From Gilliamella bombi (GTDB lineage Bacteria; Pseudomonadota; Gammaproteobacteria; Enterobacterales; Orbaceae): 64,000 nucleotides of DNA. The translations under genes and the position numbers were made by a program. How positions within the stretch are numbered: the stretch's first letter is position 1; each line of letters begins with the position of its first letter. The notes beneath the pieces were generated by a model. That model saw only the letters and a program-made list of their open reading frames with translations. It was not told the origin of the DNA and searched no databases. This document shows positions 1-9,309 of the stretch, piece by piece. Location of the stretch: the NCBI RefSeq assembly GCF_900103255.1, contig NZ_FMWS01000012.1, forward strand, positions 1-64,000, read 5' to 3'.

Positions 1-1
1 A

Positions 2-691
2 AAGGAAAAAGATGGTTATGCAGAATTTATGATAGAATTACAATATCAACAATTTTGTTTAGACTATACATTAGGAATAGAAATCAATGAGTTATTTTCT
101 AGAATGGGATGTATTTTAAGCTATATTCATAGCTCTATAGATTATGTAGATAAATATAATCTCGTCAATTCAGATGATAAAATGAATATTATTATATTAA
201 CTGAATACTTTGAAACTGAGGAGCTATCTAATTTATTAGGGCTTTGTATTCTATTTGAACGGCAGGATTGGTTTGAAACTATCGTTAAAGCTGTCGATTT
301 TGATCAAGAAAATCGAGAGAAAGCGTTAGATAGTTTAATTGCGATGAAAATTCCAAACTATCCAATTACTGAAGAAAAAACACCACGAGAACTAAGCTTT
401 CGTAATCCCCTTTATAGCGCTATTCATGCGGAAACTGACAAAGATACATTAAAGTTTTTAGATGAATACTTACGCCATTGGTATGACGGATTGCGTAAAA
501 CTGGATATAGTTATATTGATAGTCATTTAAAACAACAGGGCGACTCTAGAGATACTTGTTCTTTTGTGGGCTACTGGTGTTTTGAAGCCGCTGCGGTAGC
601 GTATTTAAAAGATATTGATGATAGCAGCCTACACCGTTTTATTTATTACCCAAAAGATATGGTTGAATATGCTCGCAATAATCGTAAATAG
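2..691 (+). CDS. PoNi-type (DUF1910/DUF1911) immunity protein, 5' end outside window
   Basis: The reading frame is open to the left edge (codons before the first internal ATG at 29 continue without a stop), so the N-terminus is missing. The last ~45 residues contain FVGYWCFEAAAVAYL, then DIDD and YYPKDMVEYAR, which matches my knowledge of the C-terminal DUF1911 domain of PoNi proteins. The part before it looks like the end of the DUF1910 domain. PoNi proteins neutralise PoNe DNase toxins delivered by type VI or related secretion systems and act in the cytoplasm. No toxin gene is visible; it would be expected just left of the window. The family call rests on motif recognition only. Confidence 0.7.
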   Translation, partial: KEKDGYAEFMIELQYQQFCLDYTLGIEINELFSRMGCILSYIHSSIDYVDKYNLVNSDDKMNIIILTEYFETEELSNLLGLCILFERQDWFETIVKAVDFDQENREKALDSLIAMKIPNYPITEEKTPRELSFRNPLYSAIHAETDKDTLKFLDEYLRHWYDGLRKTGYSYIDSHLKQQGDSRDTCSFVGYWCFEAAAVAYLKDIDDSSLHRFIYYPKDMVEYARNNRK

Positions 692-810
692 CTAAGCTAT
701 AAAGTAATTCGCTTTCTACTTTCTGGATTAACCTATAGAAGATGGTGGAATGGATTTGTACTCATTACTAATAAACAGGTATTGCATTAATAAAATATAA
801 GGAGGCTATT

Positions 811-1953
811 GTGTGGTCTAAAGTTACCCTAGCAAGATTACCTGCAGTTAAACCAATAAAATTGGTTAATTGGCTTAGTATTTTCGTATTAGTTTTTATT
901 TGCTTACTTTTTTTGATGCTATTTGTTTTTCAAATTGACATTATGAATAATAATTTTATTATAATACTTACTGTTGGTGCATTATTTATCTCTGGATTAC
1001 TTTTTAGCATTCGTCTTTTTATTTATGGTCTAGCTATAGAAAATGTTAAAATTTGGGATGAAGAGATTAAACAGCATGAGGAAAGCTGGCAAAATTGGGC
1101 CAGTCAATCAGTAGCAGTGCTACAAAGTGTTGTTATTACGCCACAAAATTTATCTAGTGACGACTTCCAAAGCGATGAAAGCGACCTGAATTTTGCTGCT
1201 AATGAAATATTTAAGTTTAGAGAAACTGACGCTCAATTCTATTTAGACAGCTATGAGTGGATTTTTTCTAATTTATACGATTGTTTAAATTCGCTTGAAT
1301 TAAGCTGCCCTCTACTTGTTTTACAATTGGATACAAATGAACAGAAAAAGAAAAAAGAAAAACTAATTCAAAAGGCATATAACAATGTAGGATTAAATTT
1401 ACCCTTAGAATTTAGTTATCCAGATATGTTAAATGATAATAAATTCGATCTTAACCAATTAATTGATAATGAAGATAGTGCCCTCTATTTAATTATCACC
1501 GATAATGTTCAAGCAATAGATAGCTCTGCTTTTATGAGTGCATTATTGCTTACCAATGCTCCTTTATATACCAATATAACAAGTTTGCAGCCTGAAAGCT
1601 ATCTGTTACGTACAATGAAAACCACTCACGATACATTTACTCAGGCGATTGCACAAATGAATGAAATTCAACAGGAATTTAAGAATATTCAACAAGTCTG
1701 GTATAGTCAACTTGACCAAAAATCCATGAGACAATTAAGAACACTTTTTTCTCAACATGAGATAATACTTTACGAATCAGATAATTACTTAGCAACTCAT
1801 GACTTAGATGTCTACTTTGGATATCCCAATAAAGTACTAAGCTATTGGTTATTGTTAGCACTAGCTATCCAGTCTGTAAAAAAACAAAATCAAACCCAAC
1901 TTGTTGCCACAAAAGTGGCTGATGAATTAGTATTCACTGTGATTAAACCTTGA
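811..1953 (+). CDS. Hypothetical inner-membrane protein with two N-terminal TM helices
   Basis: The 380-aa product starts at a GTG preceded by a strong AAGGAGG at 799-805. Two hydrophobic segments lie near residues 18-40 and 48-72, followed by a ~300-residue soluble region rich in D, E, N and Q with a KKKKEK run near residue 178. I do not recognise a named domain. Its place after an immunity gene suggests an accessory protein of a T6SS/Rhs effector locus, and the Trp-rich stretch after the second helix (EESWQNWASQS) recalls proteins I have seen in such loci, but this is inference. The 120-bp gap to the previous gene leaves co-transcription open. Confidence 0.6.
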   Translation: MWSKVTLARLPAVKPIKLVNWLSIFVLVFICLLFLMLFVFQIDIMNNNFIIILTVGALFISGLLFSIRLFIYGLAIENVKIWDEEIKQHEESWQNWASQSVAVLQSVVITPQNLSSDDFQSDESDLNFAANEIFKFRETDAQFYLDSYEWIFSNLYDCLNSLELSCPLLVLQLDTNEQKKKKEKLIQKAYNNVGLNLPLEFSYPDMLNDNKFDLNQLIDNEDSALYLIITDNVQAIDSSAFMSALLLTNAPLYTNITSLQPESYLLRTMKTTHDTFTQAIAQMNEIQQEFKNIQQVWYSQLDQKSMRQLRTLFSQHEIILYESDNYLATHDLDVYFGYPNKVLSYWLLLALAIQSVKKQNQTQLVATKVADELVFTVIKP

Positions 1954-2112
1954 ATATCAGTATGACTCTCAAAACAATATGATCATATAAAAAAATTATG
2001 ATTAAGGTAGATTTCTTGAATAGAGATAAATAGTTTCATATTTAGAAAACATTAAATAACTGTAGGTAGCTCAGACGACGCTGGTGTTGTAACTCATTAA
2101 AGAATAAAAATC

Positions 2113-2242
2113 ATGATAGCCAGAATAGAACTCAATCAACTTGAAAAACGCATTAAAGACTACTTATTGACTTTTTTACTTTTTAAATGATGCATTGTTT
2201 AGTGAACTGGCTTATGACTATCGAAATAACCAAACTTATTAA
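2113..2242 (+). pseudogene. Possible small decayed ORF
   Basis: An ATG at 2113 opens MIARIELNQLEKRIKDYLL and stops at 2188. The neighbouring frame reads FLNDALFSELAYDYRNNQTY and stops at 2242. The change of frame inside a T-rich run (2169-2185) suggests an indel. The family is not recognised. Confidence 0.25.
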
Positions 2243-2539
2243 GTATATTTTATTTCTACAAATCATCACCCAAAAAACCGTCAAAAATCACTTTGATTTT
2301 ATTTATGTTTTTGTCTTTATGTTTGTACGTTAAATAAAAAGTGAAAGTTTAATAAAACTTACCTACATCTAAATAACAATAATTAACACCGTTAACAACT
2401 TATAAATATAAATAAAGCTAGCAATCTTATACTATTTATGGTATAAAACGTGCGCTACATTTCACATTATTTTTTTGCAAAAGTAATGATGGATAAAAGC
2501 ATTAAATTTAATGATTAATTAACGTTATAACACACACAT

Positions 2540-2634
2540 ATCATTACACTTTTCCGGGGTGCCTTTTACTTTATGTATAGGTCGGATAGAGCGGATATGT
2601 GGAGGCATAACCCCAACGTCAAAATGAGGAAATC
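2540..2634 (+). promoter_or_regulatory. Putative rpsB (S2) mRNA leader, autoregulatory
   Basis: The stretch before rpsB contains CCGGGGTGCC (2554-2563) and GCGGATATGTGGAGGC (2592-2607) followed by AACCCC, so GGGGT and ACCCC can pair around the leader. This resembles the conserved gammaproteobacterial rpsB leader through which excess S2 represses rpsB-tsf. The strong SD GAGGA lies just upstream of the ATG at 2635. The match is from memory, not from a covariance search. Confidence 0.55.
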
Positions 2635-3372
2635 ATGACTACAGTATCAATGCGCGATATGTTACAAGCGGGTGTACACTTTGGACACCAAACTCGTTAT
2701 TGGAACCCAAAAATGAAACCATTTATTTTTGGTGCACGCAATAAAGTTCATATTATCAATCTTGAAAAAACAGTACCATTATTCAACGAAGCATTAGCTG
2801 AATTAAACAAGATTGCCGCTCGTAAAGGTAAAATTTTATTTGTTGGTACAAAACGTGCAGCTAGCGAAGCAATTAAACAAGCTGCTGAAAGCTGTGGACA
2901 ATACTACGTTAATCACCGTTGGTTAGGTGGTATGTTGACTAACTGGAAAACAGTACGACAATCAATCAAACGTCTAAAAGATTTAGAAACACAAGCTAGT
3001 GATGGTACATTCGATAAATTAACCAAAAAAGAAGCACTAATGCGTGCTCGTGAAATGGCTAAATTAGAAAATAGCTTGGGTGGAATTAAAAATATGGGTG
3101 GCTTACCTGATGTGATCTTTGTTATTGGTGCAGACCACGAACATATCGCTATCAAAGAAGCTAACAACTTAGGTATTCCAGTCATTGCTATTGTTGATAC
3201 TAACTCAGATCCTGATGGTATTGATTACGTTGTTCCAGGTAATGATGATGCGATTCGTGCAATTCAATTATATGCAAATGCAGTTGCTGAAGCAGTACGT
3301 TCTGGTCGTGAACAAAACCAATCTCCAGTATCTGAAGAAAGCTTCGTAGAAGAAGCGCCAGCAGCAGAGTAA
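2635..3372 (+). CDS. rpsB: 30S ribosomal protein S2
   Basis: The 245-aa protein opens [19 protein letters not shown], the standard S2 N-terminus. It contains [13 protein letters not shown] and the [13 protein letters not shown] region typical of the family. The length is normal for a gammaproteobacterial S2. S2 is a late-assembling small-subunit protein that binds together with S1. The gene heads rpsB-tsf-pyrH-frr, the usual order. A hairpin (3389-3415, GGTCGATA pairing with TATCGACC) separates it from tsf. The acidic C-terminal tail ending EEAPAAE is slightly longer than in E. coli. Confidence 0.98.
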   Translation: MTTVSMRDMLQAGVHFGHQTRYWNPKMKPFIFGARNKVHIINLEKTVPLFNEALAELNKIAARKGKILFVGTKRAASEAIKQAAESCGQYYVNHRWLGGMLTNWKTVRQSIKRLKDLETQASDGTFDKLTKKEALMRAREMAKLENSLGGIKNMGGLPDVIFVIGADHEHIAIKEANNLGIPVIAIVDTNSDPDGIDYVVPGNDDAIRAIQLYANAVAEAVRSGREQNQSPVSEESFVEEAPAAE

Positions 3373-3388
3373 TAAACTCAAATATTTT

Positions 3389-3415
3389 CAGGGTCGATAA
3401 TAATATCGACCCATT
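3389..3415 (+). terminator. rpsB-tsf intergenic hairpin
   Basis: GGGTCGATA and TATCGACCC form a 9-bp stem around a short loop, with no U-run after it. It is more likely a processing or attenuation hairpin than a full terminator, since tsf follows 40 bp later. Confidence 0.5.
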
Positions 3416-3456
3416 CTAATGAAAATCATCACAATGGTTAAATAGAGGATTAAAAA

Positions 3457-4314
3457 ATGGCTGAAGTTACCGCTTCTATGGTAAAAGAACTGCGCGAAAG
3501 AACTGGCGCAGGTATGATGGAATGTAAAAAAGCATTAGTTGAAGCAAACGGTGATATCGAACTTGCAATTGACAACATGCGTAAATCAGGTCAAGCAAAA
3601 GCAGCTAAAAAAGCAGGTCGTGTTGCGGCTGAAGGTGTTATTATTTCTAAAATCTCTGCGGATAAAAAATTTGGCGTAATATTAGAAGTAAACTGCGAAA
3701 CAGACTTTGTTGCTAAAGATGCAGGATTCTTAGCATTTAGTGATAAAGTTGCAGAGGCGGCATTAACAGAACGCATTAGCGATATTGCTGCATTACAAGC
3801 TAAATTTGAAGAAGAGCGCACAGCTTTAGTTGCTAAAATTGGTGAAAACATCGGTATTCGTCGTGTTGCTGAAATTGCTGGTGACGTAGTAGGTAGTTAC
3901 CAACACGGTGCTCGTATTGGTGTATTAGTTGCTGCAAACGGTGCTGACGATGAATTAGTTAAACACATCGCAATGCACATTGCTGCAAGCAAACCAGAGT
4001 ACGTTGATCCAAGTGACGTACCTGCTGACGTGGTTGAACATGAACGTAACATTCAAATTGATATCGCAATGCAATCAGGTAAACCACGTGAAATCGCTGA
4101 AAAAATGGTTGAAGGCCGTATGCGTAAATTCACTGGTGAAGTATCACTAACTGGTCAACCATTTGTAATGGAACCTTCAAAAACTGTTGGCGACTTATTA
4201 AAAGAAAAGAGCGCAGCAGTTACTTCATTCATTCGTTTTGAAGTGGGTGAAGGTATTGAAAAAGTCGAAGTTGACTTCGCAGCAGAAGTTGCAGCAATAT
4301 CAAAACAATCTTAA
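3457..4314 (+). CDS. tsf: Elongation factor Ts
   Basis: The 285-aa product begins [19 protein letters not shown] and carries the family signature ETDFVAKD near residues 80-87, with the N-terminal UBA-like helix bundle and the duplicated core. EF-Ts exchanges GDP for GTP on EF-Tu in the cytoplasm. The start is set by GAGGA about 8 nt upstream. It lies 84 bp downstream of rpsB, and the two are normally co-transcribed. A strong hairpin follows the stop. Confidence 0.98.
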   Translation: MAEVTASMVKELRERTGAGMMECKKALVEANGDIELAIDNMRKSGQAKAAKKAGRVAAEGVIISKISADKKFGVILEVNCETDFVAKDAGFLAFSDKVAEAALTERISDIAALQAKFEEERTALVAKIGENIGIRRVAEIAGDVVGSYQHGARIGVLVAANGADDELVKHIAMHIAASKPEYVDPSDVPADVVEHERNIQIDIAMQSGKPREIAEKMVEGRMRKFTGEVSLTGQPFVMEPSKTVGDLLKEKSAAVTSFIRFEVGEGIEKVEVDFAAEVAAISKQS

Positions 4315-4323
4315 TTGTTTTAT

Positions 4324-4350
4324 AAAACCGCCGTTAAGGCGGTTTTGTTT
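4324..4350 (+). terminator. Intrinsic terminator after tsf
   Basis: AAAACCGCC and GGCGGTTTT form a 9-bp stem with a GTTAA loop, followed by GTTTA. A second small hairpin (AGGAGC/GCTCCT, 4382-4398) lies before pyrH. Read-through into pyrH is likely partial. Confidence 0.75.
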
Positions 4351-4432
4351 ATCTACAAAATATTTTAAAATTACTGCTAGATAGGAGCCCTAGCTCCTTA
4401 TTTTATTAAATAACGAAACAGTGAGACATCAT

Positions 4433-5167
4433 ATGGTAACCCCTTTTTATAAACGTATTCTTCTTAAACTCAGTGGTGAAGCACTACAAGGTGACGAAGG
4501 TTTTGGTATTGATGCAACCGTTCTTGATCGTATGGCTCAAGAAATAAAAGAGCTTATTGAAATGAATGTTGAAGTTGCTGTTGTTATTGGGGGTGGTAAT
4601 CTATTTCGTGGCGCAGGGCTTGCTAAAGCGGGAATGAACCGAGTAGTTGGTGATCACATGGGCATGCTTGCAACTGTCATGAATGGACTTGCGATGCGAG
4701 ATGCATTGCACCGAATAGAAGTAAACGCTCGCCTAATGTCAGCCATTCCATTAAATGGCGTGTGCGATGACTATCGTTGGACTGAAGCAATTAGCTTGCT
4801 TCGTCATGGTAAAGTCGTTATCCTTTCTGCTGGAACTGGTAATCCTTTTTTCACAACCGATTCAGCAGCATGCTTACGGGGTATTGAAATTGGTGCAGAT
4901 GTTGTCTTAAAAGCGACCAAAGTAGATGGTGTTTACTCTGCCGATCCTGTTAAAGATCCAACAGCAACACTTTATAAAACACTAAGCTATGAAAAAGTGC
5001 TTACAGATGAGCTTAAAGTAATGGATTTAGCGGCATTCACATTAGCAAGGGATCATAATTTACCAATTTGTGTCTTTAATATGAATAAACCTGGAGCGTT
5101 GCGTCGTGTTATATTAGGTGAACAAGAAGGGACATTAATTAATAACAAAGCAACAGTAACCAGTTAA
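4433..5167 (+). CDS. pyrH: UMP kinase
   Basis: The product contains [15 protein letters not shown] at the N-terminus, the GGGN(L)FRG nucleotide-binding segment, and the [11 protein letters not shown] loop typical of bacterial UMP kinases of the amino-acid-kinase fold. It phosphorylates UMP to UDP for pyrimidine nucleotide synthesis. I prefer the ATG at 4433 (about 244 aa) over the in-frame GTG at 4421, because GTGAGA before the ATG can serve as SD and the resulting length fits the family. It lies between tsf and frr as in enterics. Confidence 0.96.
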   Translation: MVTPFYKRILLKLSGEALQGDEGFGIDATVLDRMAQEIKELIEMNVEVAVVIGGGNLFRGAGLAKAGMNRVVGDHMGMLATVMNGLAMRDALHRIEVNARLMSAIPLNGVCDDYRWTEAISLLRHGKVVILSAGTGNPFFTTDSAACLRGIEIGADVVLKATKVDGVYSADPVKDPTATLYKTLSYEKVLTDELKVMDLAAFTLARDHNLPICVFNMNKPGALRRVILGEQEGTLINNKATVTS

Positions 5168-5196
5168 TTATCTTTATTTTAAATAAGGCTTTTATT

Positions 5197-5754
5197 ATGT
5201 TAAACGAGATTCAAAAAGAAGCGCAAACGCGCATGGAAAAAAGTATTGATGCGTTTCAAAATCATATTTCTAAAGTAAGAACGGGTCGCGCATCACCAAG
5301 CTTATTAGATGGTATTATGGTTGAATATTATGGTAGTCCAACGCCATTACGCCAACTAGCTAACATCGTTGCTGAAGATGCAAGAACGCTAGCGATTACT
5401 GTATTTGACAAATCACTTACGCCACTAATTGAAAAAGCAATCTTAACATCAGATTTAGGACTTAACCCAGCATCAGCAGGTACCGTTATTCGCGTTCCAT
5501 TACCGCCACTAACCGAAGAACGCCGTCGAGACTTAACCAAAATTGTCCGTAACGAAGCAGAACAAGGTCGAGTATCGATCCGTAATATTCGCCGTGATGC
5601 CAACGACCAAATCAAAGCATTACTAAAAGATAAAGAAATATCTGAAGATGATGAACGTAAAGCACAAGATTTAATCCAAAAAGCGACAGATGCCGCAATT
5701 AAAAAATTAGATACAGTGCTTGCCGATAAAGAAAAGGAACTAATGGAATTCTAA
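5197..5754 (+). CDS. frr: Ribosome recycling factor
   Basis: The 185-aa protein has the normal RRF length. It contains [15 protein letters not shown] and the [15 protein letters not shown] hinge region, with a long coiled-coil helix bundle at both ends. RRF splits post-termination ribosomes together with EF-G. It begins 29 bp after pyrH and is followed by a terminator-like hairpin. Confidence 0.98.
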   Translation: MLNEIQKEAQTRMEKSIDAFQNHISKVRTGRASPSLLDGIMVEYYGSPTPLRQLANIVAEDARTLAITVFDKSLTPLIEKAILTSDLGLNPASAGTVIRVPLPPLTEERRRDLTKIVRNEAEQGRVSIRNIRRDANDQIKALLKDKEISEDDERKAQDLIQKATDAAIKKLDTVLADKEKELMEF

Positions 5755-5783
5755 TTTTTATCTTCTTTTTTCTCTTTTCTTCC

Positions 5784-5816
5784 AAACGCTTTGTTTTATA
5801 AAGCAGAGCGTTTTTC
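5784..5816 (+). terminator. Intrinsic terminator after frr
   Basis: AAACGCT (5784-5790) pairs with AGCGTTT (5807-5813), with an inner GCTTT/AAAGC pairing, and a T-run follows. Confidence 0.7.
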
Positions 5817-6122
5817 CTTGATTTTAAAAATCGGTCAGTAAATGAATTGATTTTATTTATTTTTTAATCTAATTTTCATCCAAAACAGCCCCCTAAAACA
5901 GTCATCCAAAACCGAACTCCAAAAAAACATCCCACAGCACCAACATCCGCCGTTACCTCACTACGCACAATTATTTACAAAAAAGTCCGCCAAAAAACTA
6001 GCCAACTATTTTATAAATGGTTATACTTTTATCGCTGTAGGAAAACAAGCTTATTAAATAAGCGAATAATTATAAAAATTCAAATAAAATAAAACAAAAT
6101 ATTACTTGACACGAGGAGCGTA
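5817..6122. other. Spacer with a C/A-rich, G-poor stretch and putative adhesin promoter
   Basis: From about 5878 to 5985 the plus strand is strikingly C- and A-rich with very few G. No ORF is supported there. One TTTACAAA lies at 5974-5981 and TTATACTTTTAT at about 6018. Both words recur upstream of the paralogous adhesin at 42547, so this is probably the conserved adhesin promoter region. Confidence 0.4.
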
Positions 6123-7446
6123 ATGTATTATCATTTTAGCTACCAGGCACTGGTAAACCTATGTCTTAAATTTATCAAATAACCCTATTCGACGATTTTT
6201 TGCACGAAACTCATTTATATCATCGAAATTATCTCTCGAATTATTATCGAAATTATTCACAAAATTATTTGCAAAAATCTCATTAGCATTAGCGCCATTG
6301 TTGTTATTGCCGTACTCTTTAGAATCGCAGGCATTATCGGCCACGACTTCTGAGCGCATTCATGGTACTGCACCTTATTTAACCTTTGATGGCGGTGTTA
6401 CTAAAGTGACTAAAATAGAGGACTTATTAGGTATTAAGTTATCGGATGGTCGAACATTCACACCGCAAAATAATCCTTCATCATCGACAGCGCCAATCGA
6501 GTTACCTAATGTAGGGGATGCTTTTGCTGATATTGAAATGATAGTTCCGTCATCAAGCGACTCAATAAATATAAATGACTTAGTAACACAAGGTAAATGG
6601 GGCGATGATGATGGCGATGGACAGGGAGTGGATGGAGTTAGCGCATCAGGGAGTATATCGTTAGTAATAAAAGATAAAGATGGCAATACCGTTAATCGTA
6701 GTGATACATTAAGTCTATGTAAGGCACCTTATAAGGTAACCTTAGATAGTTCAGAGGGAACTTTAAAGACTCGTTATGGCATGCCGAATAGTAGTACTTT
6801 TAGTGGAGGAACAGCGGAGTATTATATCACTCCGCCATCACAGCCCGTTATTTGTTCGGTCAGGCCGAATCTAAATTATGGCACAGGCAAGTATGTAGGC
6901 CCATCTAGCATGTGGAATCCAGCAAAGCGCTTTCTAACTCAATCAACAACCCCATCATCTTACGGTTTAAATTTTCCAACGACTGGTTCAGATGGATTGT
7001 ATTTTGATTTGGATATAGGTGGAATAGATGTAACTCAGTTGAATTGGACAGTTAACACGAGTGGTAGTCTAAATGCAACAGTGAGTTGGACAAGGCCGCT
7101 AACAGGGTCATTCACAACCCCATGGGGAGGAACGATGCCAGCTGATGACTGGATTAAAGATAAATCCAAGAATGTAACACGGGTAACGTTGCATGGTCCA
7201 GAGGCAAGAAGCCAGTGGAAGAATCCTAGTCCTAGTCAAATTACCGTGCCATCTTTGCCGCAGACATTTGAGTTGGTTGGTAGGGATAGAAGTGGTAATG
7301 AGGTGAGGTATGGCTTTGTGTTGAGGCAGTGGTTCGTCAATCGTGGTGATCAATCGAAAACTTATAGTGACCAGTTAGCATGGTGTAATGGTTTGGGTTA
7401 TTGCATACCGAGGGTAAGGGATTTAACCAATGCGAAGTGTGGTACA

Positions 7447-7453
7447 GGGGGGG
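7447..7453 (+). repeat. G7 homopolymer at the frame break
   Basis: Seven consecutive G lie at the codon position where the two adhesin frames must be joined. Six would restore a product aligning with the intact paralogue (KCG...FPC). Such tracts can act as slip-strand switches. Confidence 0.6.
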
Positions 7454-7556
7454 ATGAGTTTTTTCCCATGTATAAATGGCATAAATGGCGCAGCACCTAG
7501 TTCATCAGATAATAATTACATGCGTCACATAGGCGCTGGATTTTTCACGGAGTGGG

Positions 7557-7717
7557 GCGACATGCACGTCTACCCCCCTGATGCGGGCTTCGTCTACGGC
7601 TACTACTGGACGGGCGACGCTACAGGTAGCAGCCAGTTCAATGTCTACTCGTACCTCGGCGGCGTCCACAGCGACAGTGCCAGCAACTCCCGCTATGGCC
7701 TTTGCACCGCACCTTAG
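7557..7717 (+). other. GC-rich C-terminal segment of the adhesin, variable-cassette-like
   Basis: By hand count about 60% of bases are G or C, against an AT-rich window. In the adhesin frame about 34 of the 51 sense codons after 7561 end in C, mostly TAC, GGC, AGC, GAC, GTC and CAC. The encoded stretch is rich in Y, G, S, D and V and ends SRYGLCTAP. The intact paralogue has AT-rich, unrelated-looking codons over the same stretch. This marks a separately evolving or imported segment. Confidence 0.6.
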
Positions 7718-7792
7718 CTTTTAGCGTTTAGTTCTTAATCCTTAGGGAGCAGAAGGTCTTATGGTGCCTGAGAGGACAATATAGATAAGAAT

Positions 7793-7820
7793 AAAGCCCC
7801 CGCGCAAGTTGGGGCTTTTA
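7793..7820 (+). terminator. Terminator after the broken adhesin gene
   Basis: AAAGCCCC and GGGGCTTT form an 8-bp GC-rich stem with a 10-nt loop, then TTA. The paralogue at 42547 ends with a similar hairpin. Confidence 0.75.
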
Positions 7821-7997
7821 GCAGGCAAAGCTTGCGAGCCTTGCAAATTTATGGTTCGCCAATAAGTAGTTAAATGTTGATTATTATCCGTAATAAATCA
7901 GCAAAAAATTAATCAACTTTATTTTAGCCTTAATTTTGTTACGTTTATGCCGATTTTATGTATATAATTAACGTAAATTCATCTATTGTGTATTATT

Positions 7998-9206
7998 ATG
8001 GCTAATGTATCTTCGTTTCGCCAAAAGCAAAGCACTATTTTTGTCGCATTTCTAGTCACAACTTTTATTGTTGGTATTGCTGGTGCTTTACAATCTCCTA
8101 CTTTAAGTCGATTTTTAACTTTTGAAGTTAATGTTAATTCACGGCTAGTTGGACTTTTTTTTTCTGTTAATGCTTTAGCAAGTATTGTGGGTAGCTTTTT
8201 ATTGGCTAAATATTCCGATAAAAAGGGCGATAGGCGTTATATTGTTATATTTTGCTGTTTAATGGGCATTGCTAATAGCATTACTTTTGCGTTTACACGT
8301 CACTATTTGGTGTTAATCACGCTGGGTGTTTTGTTTGCTGCGTTATCGTCTGCTGCTATGCCACAAATTTTTGCTTTAGCACGCGAATATGCCGTTAAAA
8401 CTGGGCGTAATGTTGTGGCATTTAATTCACTTATTCGAGCTCAACTTTCGCTTGCTTGGGTATTTGGCCCACCAATTTCTTTTGGCTTAGCTATTAATTT
8501 TGGTTTTACGGCAATGTATTTAACGGGCATGTGCATGTTTATGGTCGCGATGCTGTTTGTTGCTATTTTTTTACCTTCGGTTGAAAAAAATCCTACCTCA
8601 CAACTAAATAACGAAGCAGAGTTACAAGCAGCAAATCAACCACTTTGGAAGAATACAAATGTGCTTTGTTTATTGCTATCTACGGTATTTATGTGGACAG
8701 CAAATATGATGTATATTATTGATATGCCAATTTATGTTGATGTTGTATTACATCTTTCAGATTCATTGCCGGGTGTATTGATGGGGCTTGCTGCTGGTAT
8801 CGAAATTCCAGTTATGCTTATCGCTGGATATTTAGTGCCACATTTAGGTAAACGAAATCTGTTTTTTATTGCGATTGTTTGCGGTTTGATTTTTTATCTT
8901 GGTATGATTTTTTGTACTGGTAAATATGCCTTATTAGCATTACAGCTCTTTAATGCTCTATTTATTGGTATTGTAGCTAACATTGGTATTATCTATTTTC
9001 AGGATTTATTGCCTACTCGAATGGGAGTGGCTTCTACTTTATTTAATAATGGTATTATTTTCAGCATAATTATAGCTGGAATGTTGCAAGGATTTGTATC
9101 AGAAGCCTATGGACATGAGGTTATCTATTGGATTGCGTTAGTAATGGTTGCGATATCATTGTTATTCTGTACGTTGGTGAAAGATGTAAAAACTAACGTG
9201 GGCTGA
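7998..9206 (+). CDS. SetA/SetB-family sugar efflux MFS transporter
   Basis: The ~403-aa protein has 12 hydrophobic segments, with the MFS loop AKYSDKKGDRR between helices 2 and 3. SPTLSRFLTFEVNV at the N-terminus and the general layout resemble the SetA/SetB sugar efflux subfamily. These proteins export sugars or analogues across the inner membrane and can relieve sugar-phosphate stress. I chose ATG 7998; an in-frame TTG at 7986 adds four residues without a better SD. It stands alone, convergent with surE, and the substrate cannot be read from the sequence. Confidence 0.75.
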   Translation: MANVSSFRQKQSTIFVAFLVTTFIVGIAGALQSPTLSRFLTFEVNVNSRLVGLFFSVNALASIVGSFLLAKYSDKKGDRRYIVIFCCLMGIANSITFAFTRHYLVLITLGVLFAALSSAAMPQIFALAREYAVKTGRNVVAFNSLIRAQLSLAWVFGPPISFGLAINFGFTAMYLTGMCMFMVAMLFVAIFLPSVEKNPTSQLNNEAELQAANQPLWKNTNVLCLLLSTVFMWTANMMYIIDMPIYVDVVLHLSDSLPGVLMGLAAGIEIPVMLIAGYLVPHLGKRNLFFIAIVCGLIFYLGMIFCTGKYALLALQLFNALFIGIVANIGIIYFQDLLPTRMGVASTLFNNGIIFSIIIAGMLQGFVSEAYGHEVIYWIALVMVAISLLFCTLVKDVKTNVG

Positions 9207-9265
9207 AAGTAGATGAATAGTTAGATAATTAATAACAAAATCAATAGTAAATAAATAATTAAGTG

Positions 9266-9300
9266 TAATTTGTCTTCTTAATAGTTAGGAAGACAAATTA
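9266..9300. terminator. Bidirectional hairpin between the efflux gene and surE
   Basis: TAATTTGTCTTC and GAAGACAAATTA form a perfect 12-bp stem with an 11-nt loop between two convergent genes. Its AT-rich ends give a U-rich 3' arm in both directions. Confidence 0.7.
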
Positions 9301-9309
9301 CTGAAACAA

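Larger units (their letters stand above)
1954..2634. other. 680-bp AT-rich spacer with a decayed ORF and the rpsB leader
   Basis: No intact gene is seen. At 2113-2190 a 25-codon ORF runs into a stop, and the adjacent frame continues as coding-like sequence (NDALFSELAYDYRNNQTY) to a stop at 2242. This looks like the frameshifted remnant of a small gene. From about 2430 the sequence becomes the rpsB promoter/leader region. Confidence 0.5.
6123..7717 (+). pseudogene. InvE/DUF823-like adhesion-domain protein, frame broken twice
   Basis: A good SD (GAGGAG, 6113-6118) precedes an ATG at 6123, but that frame stops at about 6180. The main frame, open from 6157, carries a long N-terminal region with a hydrophobic core (ISLALAPLLLLPY, then SQA). 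The body has GTAPYLTFDGG, the Asp-rich WGDDDGDGQGVDG, LSLCKAPYKVTL, LNFPTTGSDGLYFDLDIGGID and PSLPQTFELVGRD, closely parallel to the intact protein at 42547. This frame runs out at 7500. The homologous C-terminus (FFPCINGINGAAPSS... ending GLCTAP) is in the next frame up to 7717. Removing one G from the 7-G run at 7447-7453 would join them. It is probably a surface or secreted adhesin gene, now inactive or switched off. The alternative is sequencing error in the homopolymer. Confidence 0.7.

Noticed and set aside
6161..6169. ATG at 6161 as adhesin start
   Set aside because: The frame stops after two codons; the ATG at 6123 has the strong SD.
7557..7820. A full diversity-generating retroelement in this window
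   Set aside because: No reverse transcriptase, accessory gene or template repeat was found; only the variable-like segment is suggestive.
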